Shown piece by piece: positions 36,967 through 49,599 of a stretch of 64,000 bases of DNA (position 1 is the first letter of the stretch; every line of letters starts with the position of its first letter). The stretch spans positions 17,560,264-17,624,263 of the forward strand of contig CM067317.1 in NCBI GenBank assembly GCA_034231615.1, in the 5' to 3' direction. The position numbers and the translations under genes were made by a program. Source of the stretch: Meghimatium bilineatum. Its lineage: Eukaryota > Mollusca > Gastropoda > Stylommatophora > Philomycidae. The notes beneath the pieces are model-generated. The model saw only the letters and a list, made by a program, of their open reading frames with translations. It searched no databases and was not told the origin of the DNA.

Positions 36967-37045
36967 TAGGTATTTTTGTAATCGTGTAGGTATTATTGTC
37001 CTCGTGTAGGTATTATTGTCCTCGTGTAGGTATTATTGTCCTCAT
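36965..37045. repeat. 20-bp minisatellite, right part (4 copies)
   Basis: Continuation of the gtaggtattattgtcctcgt array. Here the copies are almost identical, while those at left are diverged. Confidence 0.92.
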
Positions 37046-37212
37046 ATCTGTAACGACCAAGGTACCACGTTCGGAGCCCGCCGCAGGAAATTGTGCATTA
37101 GGATCGTTCAGAAAGTAATGACAAATTACTGTACATGTCTCTTTGTACCTAGAAAATAACCACAGCCCAAAATAATGATGTATTGATGGCTACGTCCTGA
37201 ATAGGATAAGCT
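37045..37212 (+). repeat. SINE-1 copy 2
   Basis: B-box-like cacgttcggagcccg, then the family body ggatcgttcagaaagtaatg, and the end gatggctacgtcctgaatag. It begins at the very edge of the 20-bp array, and its A-box part is poor. Confidence 0.65.
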
Positions 37213-37917
37213 TGTATTTTATTTACATACGTTGTCTTCATGTTATGTATTACTAAAACGTATGACAGTTCCATGGTGTATTTCAGTAGCACTACCATGA
37301 TACATCAGGTTGATTCTCAAACACGTTCTATTAAATCTGATTATTTAACATTAGCCACGGGTTCACATGTGGTTGTTAGGTAGGAAGAATTGTGAGCAGT
37401 GCAGCTTTTGTTTCCTGTGCGGAGTGGGGGATTTATCTAGGGCTTTAAATCACACACAGAAGACGTCAACTCCCAACAGCGTGTAATGATTTGAGAAATA
37501 GCCAACTACTTTATGTTTATATGCTAGAAGGTATGCTCTACAATGTCTATGAATATACCAAATCACATTATAGAATGCTATTGGCTTACTTGTGAGAAAA
37601 TATTTCATTTCGATTTAATATTTAAAATGATCTTGATCACATTCAATTCGAACTTTTGTAATTGTTGCGATATTTTCAATAGGTATCCCGGTGTTTGAAC
37701 ACAGCTCTGTCACAAACACCAACATGACCACACAAAGGGGTACACAATAAAAAATACTGATACGTTGATTCATCATATTTCCATGCTGAAGTCGGATGTT
37801 TTAGGTATTGCGGTCAAGCTCTAAACTACGATGTTCCCTGGTCTACATATTTCTTACCAGCAGGAGTGTATGAGCAAATGTACAAGAAGAAGAACTCCAT
37901 AATGTTATTATCCTGCG
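37213..37917. other. Unassigned spacer
   Basis: Nothing recognised. Confidence 0.4.
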
Positions 37918-37962
37918 CATAACATCCAAAAAACTACATCACTGTTTCAATAAACGTCCGTA
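37918..37962. repeat. Single detached unit of the 37-bp minisatellite
   Basis: Reads aacatccaaaaaactacatc then actgtttca, matching the unit of the array at 38737-39210. RT-E lies in between. Confidence 0.75.
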
Positions 37963-37964
37963 AT

Positions 37965-38728
37965 GTTTTTGCCTACTTATGCGGATGTCACTGTTTTTAT
38001 TGCTAAAACTGAGAAAGACTTTCAGGAATTAATTAACGTAGTGAAAGAAAATAAAGAGAAATGCATAATCCTAAATATCAAGAAAACATAAGTAATGGTT
38101 ATTTCAAAGAAACATAATACCATAGCTTGAAAGATCAAAGTGAATGATATAGTATTAAAACAGGTTCAATGATTACAGCAGATGGTAGAAGTGCAACAAA
38201 AATAAGAAGCAGAAAAGGACAGGAAAAATCAAATTTCAGAAAAATGAAAATAATATTGTGTAATATTACCTTGTCATTAGAGGTAAGGAAGAGAGTTCTG
38301 CAGTGCTATATTACTCCTATACTAATATATAGATGAGGCTCTTGGACAATAAACAAACAGGAAAATGGAAAATAGCGGCCGTAGAGGTGTAGTTCTACAG
38401 AAGAATGCTGAGAATACCATGGGCTGCCAGGAAAACTAATGTGGAGGTGTTGAAAGAGTCAAATACGAAACGAAGTTTAATCAATAATATAAGAAAAAGA
38501 CAATCTTCACTTTTCGACCAATGAGACAAGAAGGTTTGGAGAACAGTCACAACAGGCAAGAATGAAGAGAACACAGACAGAGAGCGACAACGTGAGCAAA
38601 TATTAGACAGTTAACCTGACACGGCAGCGAGACAGCGATACATAATTCTGACACATAATACTGGAGTCAGAGAGCTGTGGAGAGCCATGATCGCTTAGGC
38701 CATCCGGCATGGCACCTAATGATGATGA
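37965..38728 (+). mobile_element. RT-E: degenerate LINE RT (palm to 3' end)
   Basis: Plus strand: YADVTVFIAKTEKDFQEL (YxDD box with the second D changed to V) begins at about 37977. Then come stops and frameshifts, a KKRVLQCYITPILIYR-like box, SWTINKQENGK, and a tail ending at aatgatgatgata. The order matches the LINE thumb/C-terminal region with an LIYGSE.WT-type box. 5'-truncated and dead. The 3' end joins directly to the 37-bp minisatellite. Confidence 0.7.
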
Positions 38729-38736
38729 TACCATCC

Positions 38737-39210
38737 AGACAGTACTTTCACTGTTTCACTGTCTCGTAACATCAGAAAAATACATCACTGTTTCACTGTC
38801 TCGTAACATCCAAAAAATACATTACTGTTTCACTGTCTCGTAACATCTAGAAAATACATCACTGTTTCACTGTCTCGTAACATCCAAAAAGTACATCACA
38901 GTTTCACTGTCTCGTAACATCCAAAAAGTACATCACTGTTTCACTGTCTCGTAACATCCAAAAAATACATAACTGTTTCACTGTCTCGTAACATCTAGAA
39001 AATACATCACTGTTTCACTGTCTCGTAACATCCAAAAAGTACATCACAGTTTCACTGTCTCGTAACATCCAAAACGTACATCACTGTTTCACTGTCTCGT
39101 AACATCCAAAAAGTACATCACTGTTTCACTGTCTCGTAACATCTAGAAAATACATAACTGTTTCGCTGTCTCGTAACATCCAGAAAATACATCACTGTCT
39201 CGCTGTCTCG
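38737..39210. repeat. 37-bp minisatellite (about 12 copies)
   Basis: The unit starts ctcgtaacatccaaaaaatac and continues atcactgtttcactgt. Landmarks at 38763 and 38800 give 37 bp. Variants ccaaaaagt and ctagaaaat recur in blocks. Confidence 0.94.
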
Positions 39211-39889
39211 AGTTGTCTATTACCGTTGGTATTAAAATAGAAATATTTCGCATAACAGTAATGCGCTGCTGGCATACTCGATACAGGAAATCAAACCAGT
39301 CAAAGGGGGATTAATCGGATTAAGAAGTATCATTGACAGAAAATAATAAATTTGTCGTCACTGACTGTGTCTATTCAAGATGCATCGATACGAGATAATC
39401 TGGTCGTGAAGTGGTAACAACAGGGCAACCCACTGATGTGTCTCACATGACGTGCCAGGATATATGTTGGCCCGTAGCGCACAATTTCATATGTAATTAG
39501 TACCCAATTAGGATTGAACATTAACATACACATTTTTTTCTCTCGAGTTATCTGGGCTAATAGTGGAGCAACTTATTGAAATACTAAGAACATTATTTCT
39601 TGATCATTTGTTTATCCTCCAATATATACCTTCACATCGTATTTATCGAGATTTAATAAGAGTTGCCAATTAGTTGTGTTGTGCTTTCAGCTCTGGTTTT
39701 TTTTTTATTTTGACAGGCAAATTAGTGAAAATACCATATAATACAAAAACCAAATGGATATTGCTGTGATAGATCAAGAGAAAACTCACGTCGGAATAAA
39801 AAGAGAACTACTCTCGTGTATTCTTTGAATTTATAGGAAAAAATATTATTAGACTGTGTTTAACCTTTATTAGAATGACATATATGAAA
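39211..39889. other. Unassigned spacer
   Basis: Nothing recognised. Confidence 0.4.
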
Positions 39890-40975
39890 CTGACAACATA
39901 CCTAACGACCTAAAATAATCAATATTCATACCGTTACCTAAGAAGCCCAGGGCATTGGAATGTACAGGATATAGAACAATAAGGTTAATGAGCCACATAA
40001 CCAAACTACTACTCTAGATAATACATGAAGGAATTAAAAATAAGATAAACATTGAGGTTGATGAAGAGCAATTCGGTTTCAGAAAAAAAAGAACAAGAGA
40101 AGCTATACTTAGTATCCGACTATTGAAGGATACAAATATAGAGGTTCAAAAATATATATCTATATTTGCTTCGTAGACTACAACAAGGCCTTTGACAAAG
40201 TCCAATATGACAAATTAATATCATCAAGAAATAGGCATAAACGGAAAAAACTGATTAGAAATATATATTGGGAACAAACTGTATCAATACGGTTTTCGAA
40301 AAGGCTACTCACCATACATATAAGTAAAAAAAGAGGTAAGACAAAAATGTATTTTTATCACCAAGCGTATTTAATATCTACACAGAGGAAATCTTTTAAC
40401 ATATAGAAAGATAATACCAGGACGTACGAAAAGTGGGAAAATAATAAACAGTGAGATATGCGGATTTTGAAACACAAATCTATCCCGATGGAAACCAAAA
40501 GGCAAACCAAAGTTAAATCTTAATACCAATATTGTGTTATTAATTTCAGCAAGGCCACTAACACAATAATCAAAGCTTACTACGTGTGACCCGAGATGTC
40601 TAAGAACAAAATCAGCAAACAGAGCAAGAAGCGAGAATGTGACGAATGAAAAGATTACAAGAATTGTTGGAACAATATATGTGATCAAATATATTGGACA
40701 TAGAGACTGAAATGGTTTGGCCACTTGGTGAGAACGAAATCTTGTTCTCCAGCGTCAAAGACATACAAAATGAAAACGAATACAGCAAGGTATAGAGAAA
40801 AATCAAGAAGAAGGTGGATTAAAGGAGTTACCAACATTCTGATACTTCACAGTATATATTACTGCATATCAAGAGACAAAACGTGACATAGTCCTAAAAC
40901 CTATTGCCATTCTATTCTGCGATCCCTTACAGCAAAGGCAGAGAAAAGACAATATAGAGATACATAGATTTCTTA
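39890..40975 (+). mobile_element. RT-F: degenerate LINE reverse transcriptase
   Basis: The plus strand shows the RT finger/palm boxes in order. IFIPLPKKPRALECTGYRTI is at about 39920. HITKLL and IHEGIKNKINIEVDEEQFG-FRK are at about 40000-40090. AILSIRLL follows, then CFVDYNKAFDKVQYD, carrying the first catalytic aspartate, at about 40165-40210. The middle is deleted or scrambled. The tail LKWFGHLVRTKS is at about 40706, followed by RRRWIKGV and a segment ending aatatagagatacatag. At least three frameshifts or stops. Minus-strand frames here are antisense shadows. Confidence 0.8.
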
Positions 40976-40986
40976 TAAGAAAGTTG

Positions 40987-41068
40987 TACAGAGATTTTAC
41001 AAGTCACATCAGATGAGAGATTTTACAAGTCACATCAGATGAGAGATTTTACAAGTCACCTCAGATGA
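40987..41068. repeat. 26-bp tandem repeat (3 copies)
   Basis: The unit is gagattttacaagtcacatc plus agatga. It starts within about 20 bp of the RT-F 3' end. Confidence 0.9.
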
Positions 41069-41199
41069 CTGTTTGACTCGACATGGATGTAATATACATG
41101 TCATGAGCTGGTCAGTGTTCTGCTTCGAAAGGTTCTTTGTACATGACTCTCACGTAATTCACAGGCATGTTGTCATAGGAAGTGACATTATTCAATCTT

Positions 41200-41400
41200 A
41201 GAATCCATGCATGGATCTTCAGCAAACCTAATCGCAGCCAAGATAATAGAGTGATGAACCAACCCCATACTTAATTGCGTTAGTCGCCTCTTACCACATA
41301 TATTAACTGGTATGTTGATTAACTTTGATCCCATTTCTTGTCCCGGTAACACACATTCGAGGGCTATCTGAACAGTGACGTATACATATAAGAGAAAAGT
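41200..41400 (-). repeat. Dispersed repeat with ttagtcgcctcttac core
   Basis: The core gttagtcgcctcttaccaca (about 41279) and ttgtcccggtaacacaca (about 41337) fit a repeat common in aquatic animal genomes. A second trace is at 3830. The orientation given is arbitrary. Confidence 0.4.
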
Positions 41401-43198
41401 ACGACACTTCATTGGAACTCAGTCATGGATGACCTATCTACAAGCAGCTAGAAAACAAGAATATATTTATTTTGTTGTAATTATAAATATGTGCCATCAA
41501 TGTACGTATGATCGGTACTGTCATTTCGAAATTGAACAATGATAATCGTAGGAACGTTTAAGAACAAGAAACCACAAAAAAAGTGTAAATGATTACCAAT
41601 GAGAAGAATTAAAAACAAAACATGCACATCTTTGAATCATGTATACAATTGTAATGTCTCAATAAAAACAGAAATAATAATTATTCCAAAGTAATATGTT
41701 ATGAAGTTCTTATAACCAAATATTATACATATATACAATCATAAATAACGAGATAAAGAGAGTATGTATAGATAGAAACATTCATTTTCTTTAAAGAGCA
41801 TAATCTAAGCTAAATAAAGAAAAGTGAAGACAAGTCAGCAGATAAACAATCAAATAAAAAGCAAATAATTTCCTGCGTTGTTCTTATTCACTTATAACAA
41901 TAACCTTAGCAAAGAAACGACTGGTACGTTATAGCAATGGTGACCCATGATACTTCATAAATATTTACACTCTGGGGAAACCTCTCGCTAGCCAGTAACT
42001 ACGTCGCATTCTGAATTGACTTGCGGTCGGAGCAAATAAAGATGTCGTCTACAAGCCGTTTATTTCTGTCTTTTTAGTGTATCCCATTGGGCATTTGTCT
42101 TGTCCAACTTTTTACAAGATGTCGCCAGAATGCGGAAATAAAACCAATGCCACGGAGAAGCAATAAAAAGGAACTCAAGGGAAAAGTTAGTTTCGAAAAT
42201 CTCATTTCTCTGACATATAACGCGTTATCAGAAACAGTAATGGGCTCAAAAGACTAATACCAGGTGATCTTTATTGGTAGTCATCAATGTGTCTATGAAA
42301 TATTTAATAAATGTTCACTCTTTCATTGTCTATATCTTCCGTGCTCTTACTTGTGACATGAAGGCTGGTATAGGCAATAAAAGATTTGCGTGAAGTCAAA
42401 TCTGCAGGCATTATTTACAAGACGAAAGTAAACATCCCAAGTTATATATTTGGTACTATCAAAATATATTTTTAGTTTAGCATTTTGTATATTGTCTCTT
42501 AAAGCTTGTTATTATATTTGACCCTGCTGTTAACTTCTATTTTTCTTTTGATGAAAGCCGTTTAGTCAAAACGTCGATTTAAAATGATTTTGCAAATATT
42601 AAATTTGTCTTATAAATTGTTTTAATATTTAATGAACAAAACATGAATGTTAACGAAAAGATCAACAGGAGAAGAGACAGAAGTGGACAAAGAGGAATTT
42701 CTGGATGGGTTGTCACTGTAGCACAAAAAGAAGTCACCAACTGAACTCAATAACAACACAAGAGACAGAGAATTGCGGCGAATCATGATGGCCTACATCA
42801 CTCGGCGAGGTGCTTGATTGAACATGAATAGATGCATTTGTATTATTCAGACTCCGTAAATCATGAAATTCGTCCATAAAACAAACATTTTTATTTTCAG
42901 TGTTGATTATGACGAATTTGGTATGTTTTCATAGTTATCTATTTTAATTTTTTCAAAATATTATTTTTCTGTTAATAGAATATTGCCTCCATTTTCGCAA
43001 TACGTTTCTTAATATTAATTTAATATTAATAGATTAATATTAATATTCTTAAACATAATCTTAATAGATTATCTGTATTTAATTATTAATACCACACATG
43101 ACTGAATGATAGACAACACTTTAATTTTTTTTAAACGTAGCATATGAGTTTTGAATTCAGATGATAGCATCTAATAATAGTCTTTATAATAATCTTTT
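41401..43198. other. Unassigned spacer with one gatga/aaacgtcg module
   Basis: ttgatgaaagccgtttag followed by tcaaaacgtcgattt at 42548-42580 fits the module discussed in Findings. A short SSR-poor, AT-rich remainder shows no gene. Confidence 0.4.
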
Positions 43199-43298
43199 AA
43201 AGACTGCGAGGGAGAGGAGATGGCTACCGCCCTCATTTACAGAGCCCATGAAATGTGAGATCGCTAACATCTCTCACCCCTACGGCATTAATAAATGT
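43199..43298 (+). repeat. SINE-2 fragment (copy 2)
   Basis: Reverse complement of the 62885-63000 block: actgcgagggagaggagatg, gctaccgccctcat, then the gtgagatcgctaacatctctcac palindrome and cggcattaataaatg. It lacks the tRNA-like head. The 66-codon frame over it is not a gene. Confidence 0.65.
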
Positions 43299-43571
43299 TA
43301 TGTGTTACTGTACTTTTATCTAATAATAGTAATATATGAATATACCAATGTAACATCTTAAGCAACTATCTTTCTGTTTATGTGACAGTTTTCTTGTCAT
43401 CTTATAGCAGTAGTCCTAATTATTTGTGCAGCACAAAAGTCTCATTCATCTGTATTGTGTGTTTAAATATGTTTAGTTTTCAAGGAATTAGCATATCTAT
43501 AATGTATGTTGTTGTCTTTACTTTGACGTATTGGTCACTTGAGAATATACCAGATATACGTCTCGACAAAA

Positions 43572-44494
<923 letters not shown>

Positions 44495-44655
44495 ACGCAT
44501 GTCGGATGGAGAAGTTGTCAGGTTGAATTCCACCTCATGCAGTTGTTCATCCAGGTCGTTCAAAAAGCAATTGCAACCTTGTGAACGTAAATACTGCCGC
44601 GAAAATCAATAGTCAATAAATGGGTTAATCACTACATTCTGAATAAGAATTTAGC
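44495..44655 (+). repeat. SINE-1 copy 3 (diverged)
   Basis: B-box-like aggttgaattccacc at 44520, then ccaggtcgttcaaaaagcaat and the end cactacattctgaataag. These parallel the B-box, atcgttcagaaagcaatg and gctacgtcctgaatagg of copies 1 and 2. Confidence 0.55.
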
Positions 44656-44734
44656 TACCAACTACTAAATCTCCACTTTTTTCATGACGTTATTTTCACA
44701 CGCTTCCAGACTACCGAGAGATAGCATGCCACAA

Positions 44735-44930
44735 ATGGCCATGACACATAGACATAACGGTTATAAAGCCAGAGGCAGACCTTGTAAAAGATGGATCACA
44801 GAAATCTAAGAAGTTACAGGAACAAGCTTACAAACAGCGCACAAGAAGGTCATCTCCAGAGAACTCTTCCATCCCTGACGCCGCAAGGCAAACAAGGGCC
44901 ACAACGTATAGATATATACATAGATTCAAC
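44735..44930 (+). mobile_element. RT-H: LINE RT C-terminal tail and 3' end
   Basis: Plus strand: HNGYKARGRPCKRWITEI, a stop, then EVTGTSLQTAHKKVISRELF and a terminal RRKANKGH. The basic GRP..RWI..I box is the usual LINE tail. DNA after the frame (ccctgacgccgcaaggc, then gtatagatatatacatag) matches the terminus next to the giant microsatellite at 25046 and loosely the RT-F end. Confidence 0.6.
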
Positions 44931-46009
44931 TGAAATAAAGTACTTTTAATACAGAAAATATACGATAGTTTGGCTCCCAGACACGACACAAGTGTTTTAA
45001 GCATATTTTCATGCAGATAAGTGCATCATAACTGCTCTAATAAGAAATTCGTCTAACATTGAAAAAACGGTTTCCTAATTTGTCTCTAACGGCTCATTTT
45101 CAGAAGAAATAGTCCCCGGGGCATTCCATACTTTTCACAACGATACATAATTTATATTTCATAACGTTGTCAATTGATGCGTTAATTAAATAAACGGCTC
45201 TTTAAACTGAGCAATAACGGCATCGACTGGGAATATCCTTTACCGTGATTGTCTCGGTCAACAGAGAAAGCGTTGAATTCAATCACGTGCTGTCCGGTTT
45301 AGAGACGTCTACAGGCTAATGCCTTGATGCCATGATTGAGTAGGCTAATGTCGCATCTTCCTCCCATCAAATTACTTATTCAAGTCATTTATCTAGTAAA
45401 TGGCTTAGACTCCTCATTCTTTCAACTCCGTGCTCATAATATATTCATTCATTTTTCGATTCTCCATTCTTAACACAATTATTTTAATCTCGTATTTTCA
45501 TCTAATTTTATTATATTCATTTTTCCTTTATGTATTATATATTTTATTGTAAATATCTTCTATTTTCAAAATAAGTGTTTCATATTATATTTCTCGTTAC
45601 CTTCTCTCTCTAATATTGTTTTTCCGTCGAAGTTGACGATGTCCATTCGGCTCAACTGGGATGAAAGTTGAGCTATCACTAGAGCTGAAGTCTGTTTAAG
45701 GAGCGGAATAATTGCATTATTCATCTCTTCCTGATCCAACAACAACAACAGCAACACGTGTATCTTCCATACACGTTGTAGGAGCCAGCTACGAATGTTG
45801 TGCGGTGGAGTTCGCTGACCGATCACATAGACCAAAATGAGACAAAATTGTAACTGGAATATATCAGATTGTTATAGGTAGATATCGCAGCCAATTTATA
45901 GACCACGATACCAGACATTGTTGCTTTCATATTACATTCTGCTAGCCAGTAGTAGGATAAGAACGAACATTCGTGATTCTTGATTAGGAACAAGCGTCAC
46001 AGCACTGGG
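44931..46009. other. Unassigned spacer
   Basis: An 89-codon minus-strand frame (45835-45566) has no recognised domain. It is flanked by the RT-C 3' end and could be retroelement-derived. Confidence 0.35.
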
Positions 46010-47365
46010 GGGCATTACCATATATGCACTGCTTGCCGTGTCGTTAGCCATCTAAAAGTGTATAAGCTCAGTGTCCCAGTCAGGTGCTGATTACGCGTTA
46101 TTCTGATCTTTCCGGAGAGGGAGTACTTTCTCCCATCGCCTCTAGTCACTCACATTTCTACCATTCTCTGAATATGTACATTGTCTCGTTCAACTTCCTA
46201 CTCGTTTTCTCGTAGGGTATCCATGCCTGCTCTAATCAGTTCAATCCTGCCCCTTCTTATCTCAGTGCAGTTCACCAAGGCTTTACCAGCCAAAACATCG
46301 GCTCTTTCGTTTCCTCCATAGCATGTCCTGGACAGTAGATCCATATGGTTATTGAGGAGAGTGACCCATTCAGTTCTGATCATACCCTTTTCTATCTTGC
46401 GGAGCATACTTTGAGAGTCCCATATAATCACTGAGTCTGTTGGTGATTGTGTAGCCAGCGAAGTCAGAGCTGCTGTTACCGCTTCTATTTCCATTCTTAT
46501 ACCGATATAGTATTAGGGTACGCAGTTGACTTCTCAGCTAATTTCTTGTCATTTTGGTAGGCCACGAAACCCCAACCACACCTGTTTGTTTCTTATGTTA
46601 CTGGGCCGTCTGTGTAAATTATCGTATCTTGTTCCTTCGAATGCTGCAGTATGAATTCTTTGATCATTCCCTCTGTTCTGTTGGCAGCACAGTCGTGACA
46701 CTCTCTTCCCATCTGTATCACAACTTTTGTCAATTTCTTTCTCTCTTTGCCAAATGCCACCAATTCACAGCGTCGTCCCACTTCCTCCAGCTCACAAACT
46801 CTGAGTAGGGTATCTTCTGCTTCTGCCATCCAGGACCTTCATCGTTTGATACGCCTTCCTTTTATGTTGTCTAGAGATCAGTGTAAGAGGTGATGATCTT
46901 TATTGGCGACGTTGAAGTATTCTTTAACCTGAGCTATTTTATTTTTTGATTTGATACTCGGTAGGTCTAGGAGAAACCTCGTGGTCACGATAGGTGTGTG
47001 TATCTCTTGTGCATCCTAAGACAGCTCTTATGGCCTCGTTTTGAATTTTCTCCAATATATGTACCTGTGTTTGCGACAATCTCAGTAAACCTAAAACTAA
47101 AAAAGGAGTTCGTTGCGTAATCTCTGCAGATGCCATGATTTTGACTGCACTGTCACCCATTCCAGACCTCTGAATGACATTGTCCGCATGTTTTGCGAAA
47201 GACTTCTATCAAAATTGATGCCTAGATATTTCATAGTCTGCTCCCTGTCAATATTGATGGACATTAATGGACGTTATATTTTAGCATTAAACATGACTTT
47301 TAGTGATTTTTTTTTCTGTGTGTCTATTCTTGTTAACACTTTTAAGATGATGGTTTTTATGTAAT
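46010..47365 (-). mobile_element. RT-C: Nimb/I-like LINE, RT thumb, RNase H and tail
   Basis: Minus strand, in order: TMKYLGINFDRSLSQNMRT (about 47250-47190); MGDSAVKIMASAE and HILEKIQNEAIRAVLGCTRD (about 47160-47000); VCELEEVGRRCE. The RNase H domain opens with IIYTDGPVT (about 46615), with the catalytic glutamate in MEIEAVTAAL (46494), an aspartate in VIIWDSQSMLRKIEKG (about 46430), and GNERADVLAGKAL (about 46310) carrying the final aspartate. The post-RNase H tail with SLSGK ends near 46010. The catalytic D-E-D-D set is largely present, but frameshifts split the gene, so it is dead. 5' of the thumb (RT palm and endonuclease) is missing. Confidence 0.85.
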
Positions 47366-47512
47366 GACATTTATTTGTTAGTGGATATTATGTCTGAATT
47401 TCATGTTTAGTAACTTAGGTTTAAAACAAGGAAAAATGCCTACATTCCAACTATTTAATATTATGGCAGTTTCATTCAGCTTTCGTGAGTCACTGAACGT
47501 AGATAAAAAAAT
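47366..47512. other. Unassigned spacer
   Basis: Nothing recognised. Confidence 0.35.
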
Positions 47513-47650
47513 CGCTAGTTCTGCTTCGGATTGCATCGATATGCGGGCTACGCACTAAGAGCCTCTCATCCCAGGGTCATACAAGATGAGGGGCGCAGGT
47601 CCTCTCAGTGTGTAGCACACAGATCGATGGATTCGGAAGCAGAATAAGCG
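47513..47650. repeat. Long imperfect hairpin (inverted repeat, ~55-65 bp arms)
   Basis: The left arm cgctagttctgcttcgg, tgcatcgatatg, gctacgcactaagag, cctctcatc pairs with the right arm read on the minus strand: cgcttattctgcttccg, ccatcgatctg, gctacacactgagag, then an extra 9 bases, cccctcatc. The loop is about 13 bp (ccagggtcataca). GC content is higher than its surroundings. It could be a fold-back MITE or a transcribed hairpin; nothing else in the window matches it. Confidence 0.7.
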
Positions 47651-48054
47651 ACTGTAAAATGCGTCTTTATTAATATTTCGTTTATTTATGTAAAGTTGAA
47701 ATTTGTTTTGCTAAAATTGTAGGTACTTCTCTTTTTTTTTTTACTGTGTCCTATTTTGATGTTATTCTTCAGTAATCAATATGTTTTGTTGACATTATAT
47801 ATTGATCATTGCGCTCATGAACTATTTTTACAGTGCCCATTATTTACAATGGTTTTTTTTAGCGGTGACAATTATTCAAGTAGTTTGTTCAAACAAGTCT
47901 AATACTCCAATAGTGTAACACCGTAACTACATGCTTTCTCTAGAATTTTTATACTAATCACCATAGGGTGTCGTGTCGACTGGCGTTGGCAATCATGAAT
48001 CTCAATAATTCTATTTCCAGTATCTTTTATGGCGACAGTTGTTGACCTTTTGCT
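47651..48054. other. Unassigned spacer
   Basis: Nothing recognised. Confidence 0.35.
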
Positions 48055-48520
48055 ATGCCACTTATTCGTCTTCTTCTTCCCTTCCTCTTTTACCCTTTAC
48101 AGGTGTCGAGAGAGATACAGTATTCTTGTTCTTACTTTTCTGGCAGCTTCAGATAATGTTATTTGGTGTTCGTGTAACGTCTTTTTGATGTTGTCGATCC
48201 AGCGTACTCTAGGTCTACCCCTGGTTCTACTTTCTGCTTCTCCTTTCTTCACATATGCTTTATAAACTAATGAATCACACGGCATTTTGTCCTGATGACC
48301 GAACCATTGTATCTGTTGGTTTTGTATGTATTGTATAATTGATATGACACCCACTCTTTCTCTTACAACAGCTGTTCTAATTCTGTGTCTTCTGGTCACT
48401 CCTGTGGCTTTTCACTGACATCTCATCTCTGTTGTAACCAGTTGTCTCTTATGTTTTGCTTTTAAGGACCACGTTTGACTTTGGTAGCACAGAGTTGGAA
48501 TGAAGATACTTTGGATAAGA
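48055..48520 (-). mobile_element. RT-D LINE 3' end (copy 1)
   Basis: Minus-strand frame 48399-48097: MTRRHRIRTAVVRERVGV, ISIIQYIQNQQIQWFGHQDK (WFGH box), RGRPRVRWIDNIKKTLHEHQ, ITLSEAARK and the end. Further upstream, DNA encodes the CYQ.QTWSL-like box out of frame. It ends 3' at a (gaagaagaag) tail (cttcttcttccc on the plus strand). Roughly 90% identical to copy 61965-62480 up to 48519, where it is 5'-truncated. Confidence 0.82.
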
Positions 48521-49599
48521 TATTTTTTTGTTGTCATTGGTAGCATTTTGTGTTGCAATAAAGGGGATAATTGAGCCGGTATTTCATTCGCTTTGGCTAC
48601 AACGAATGTCTATTTTCGTGTGCCACGATGTTAGAATATTTAATATGTTCTCCACTGTCTTTCTCGATCTCCCTTGCTTACAATTTTCCCCAATGTAACT
48701 ATGTTCCCCAGAACTCCGTGTCTAGTAATGTATCAAAACAATTATGCGTATAGTCTATAATAAACTAAACACTGAAACGTCCTAATTTTTTGAATATGTC
48801 GATGGTCGTGACTACGCCTGTTTTACTAATAATATCAGAGCTTGCACAATCTACTATTTATATTTCCTACAATTAGTTATCTTGGCACTATACAAAATTA
48901 TACAATAGAACAATTCTCCACTTTTATTTTAAAATGTTGATTATGTCAATATAACCTCCTTAATACAGACTAGTTTCAACAGTTTGACAGTTCCTAGACT
49001 TTTTGCATCTTGTCACTTTTTCCCCTTAATTCTGCCAATCACGACATCACTTCATTTTTGATTATCTAAAAATTGAACTGCAGATCTCTTATTATTGCCA
49101 AATTGTTAATCCTTGTTGGAAAACCACAACTGAAATCTCAATTCGGCAGTTAACGAGTTCTACATCCAACATTAATCATGTTCACACTGAAGGTATGAAT
49201 TTGTGTGAGTTGGGAAGTACGGTGTATTACTTCTCTGTGGCTGTTTGCTAACAGATGTCACCGGGTAATATGAAATATCTGGTTGGTTTACTCTTTGTTT
49301 CTTTTGTATTTTGTGTGTGTGTGTGCCTTAAGCTTCAGATATTTGCACACATTTGTAAATCTCCTCTTAATAACGATAATTATTTTTCATTTCATCTCCC
49401 ATTTCCAAGATACTGTAGTGACATAGACTAACATTTGCATATTAGTGATTCGAGTTAACGTTATCGCCATTCCTTGTCTGCAAAAAAAAGGAAAGATTTT
49501 GTGATCAATCGATCACCAAGAATGGGTATCAGAAATCGTGCTATATGACTGTCAAGTAATGTCACTAGCGCTGGGACAATACCATACTTCAGCGTACAT
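48521..49599. other. Unassigned spacer with short (TG)n
   Basis: A short TG run lies near 49312-49324. Nothing else recognised. Confidence 0.4.

Noticed and set aside
40371-40724. 117-codon minus-strand frame with hydrophobic stretches
   Set aside because: Antisense to RT-F, whose plus-strand RT boxes are recognisable.
48029-48265. Plus-strand frames at 48.0 kb and 61.9 kb that resemble each other
   Set aside because: They are antisense to the two RT-D copies. The similarity reflects the shared LINE, and the minus strand gives the recognisable RT tail.
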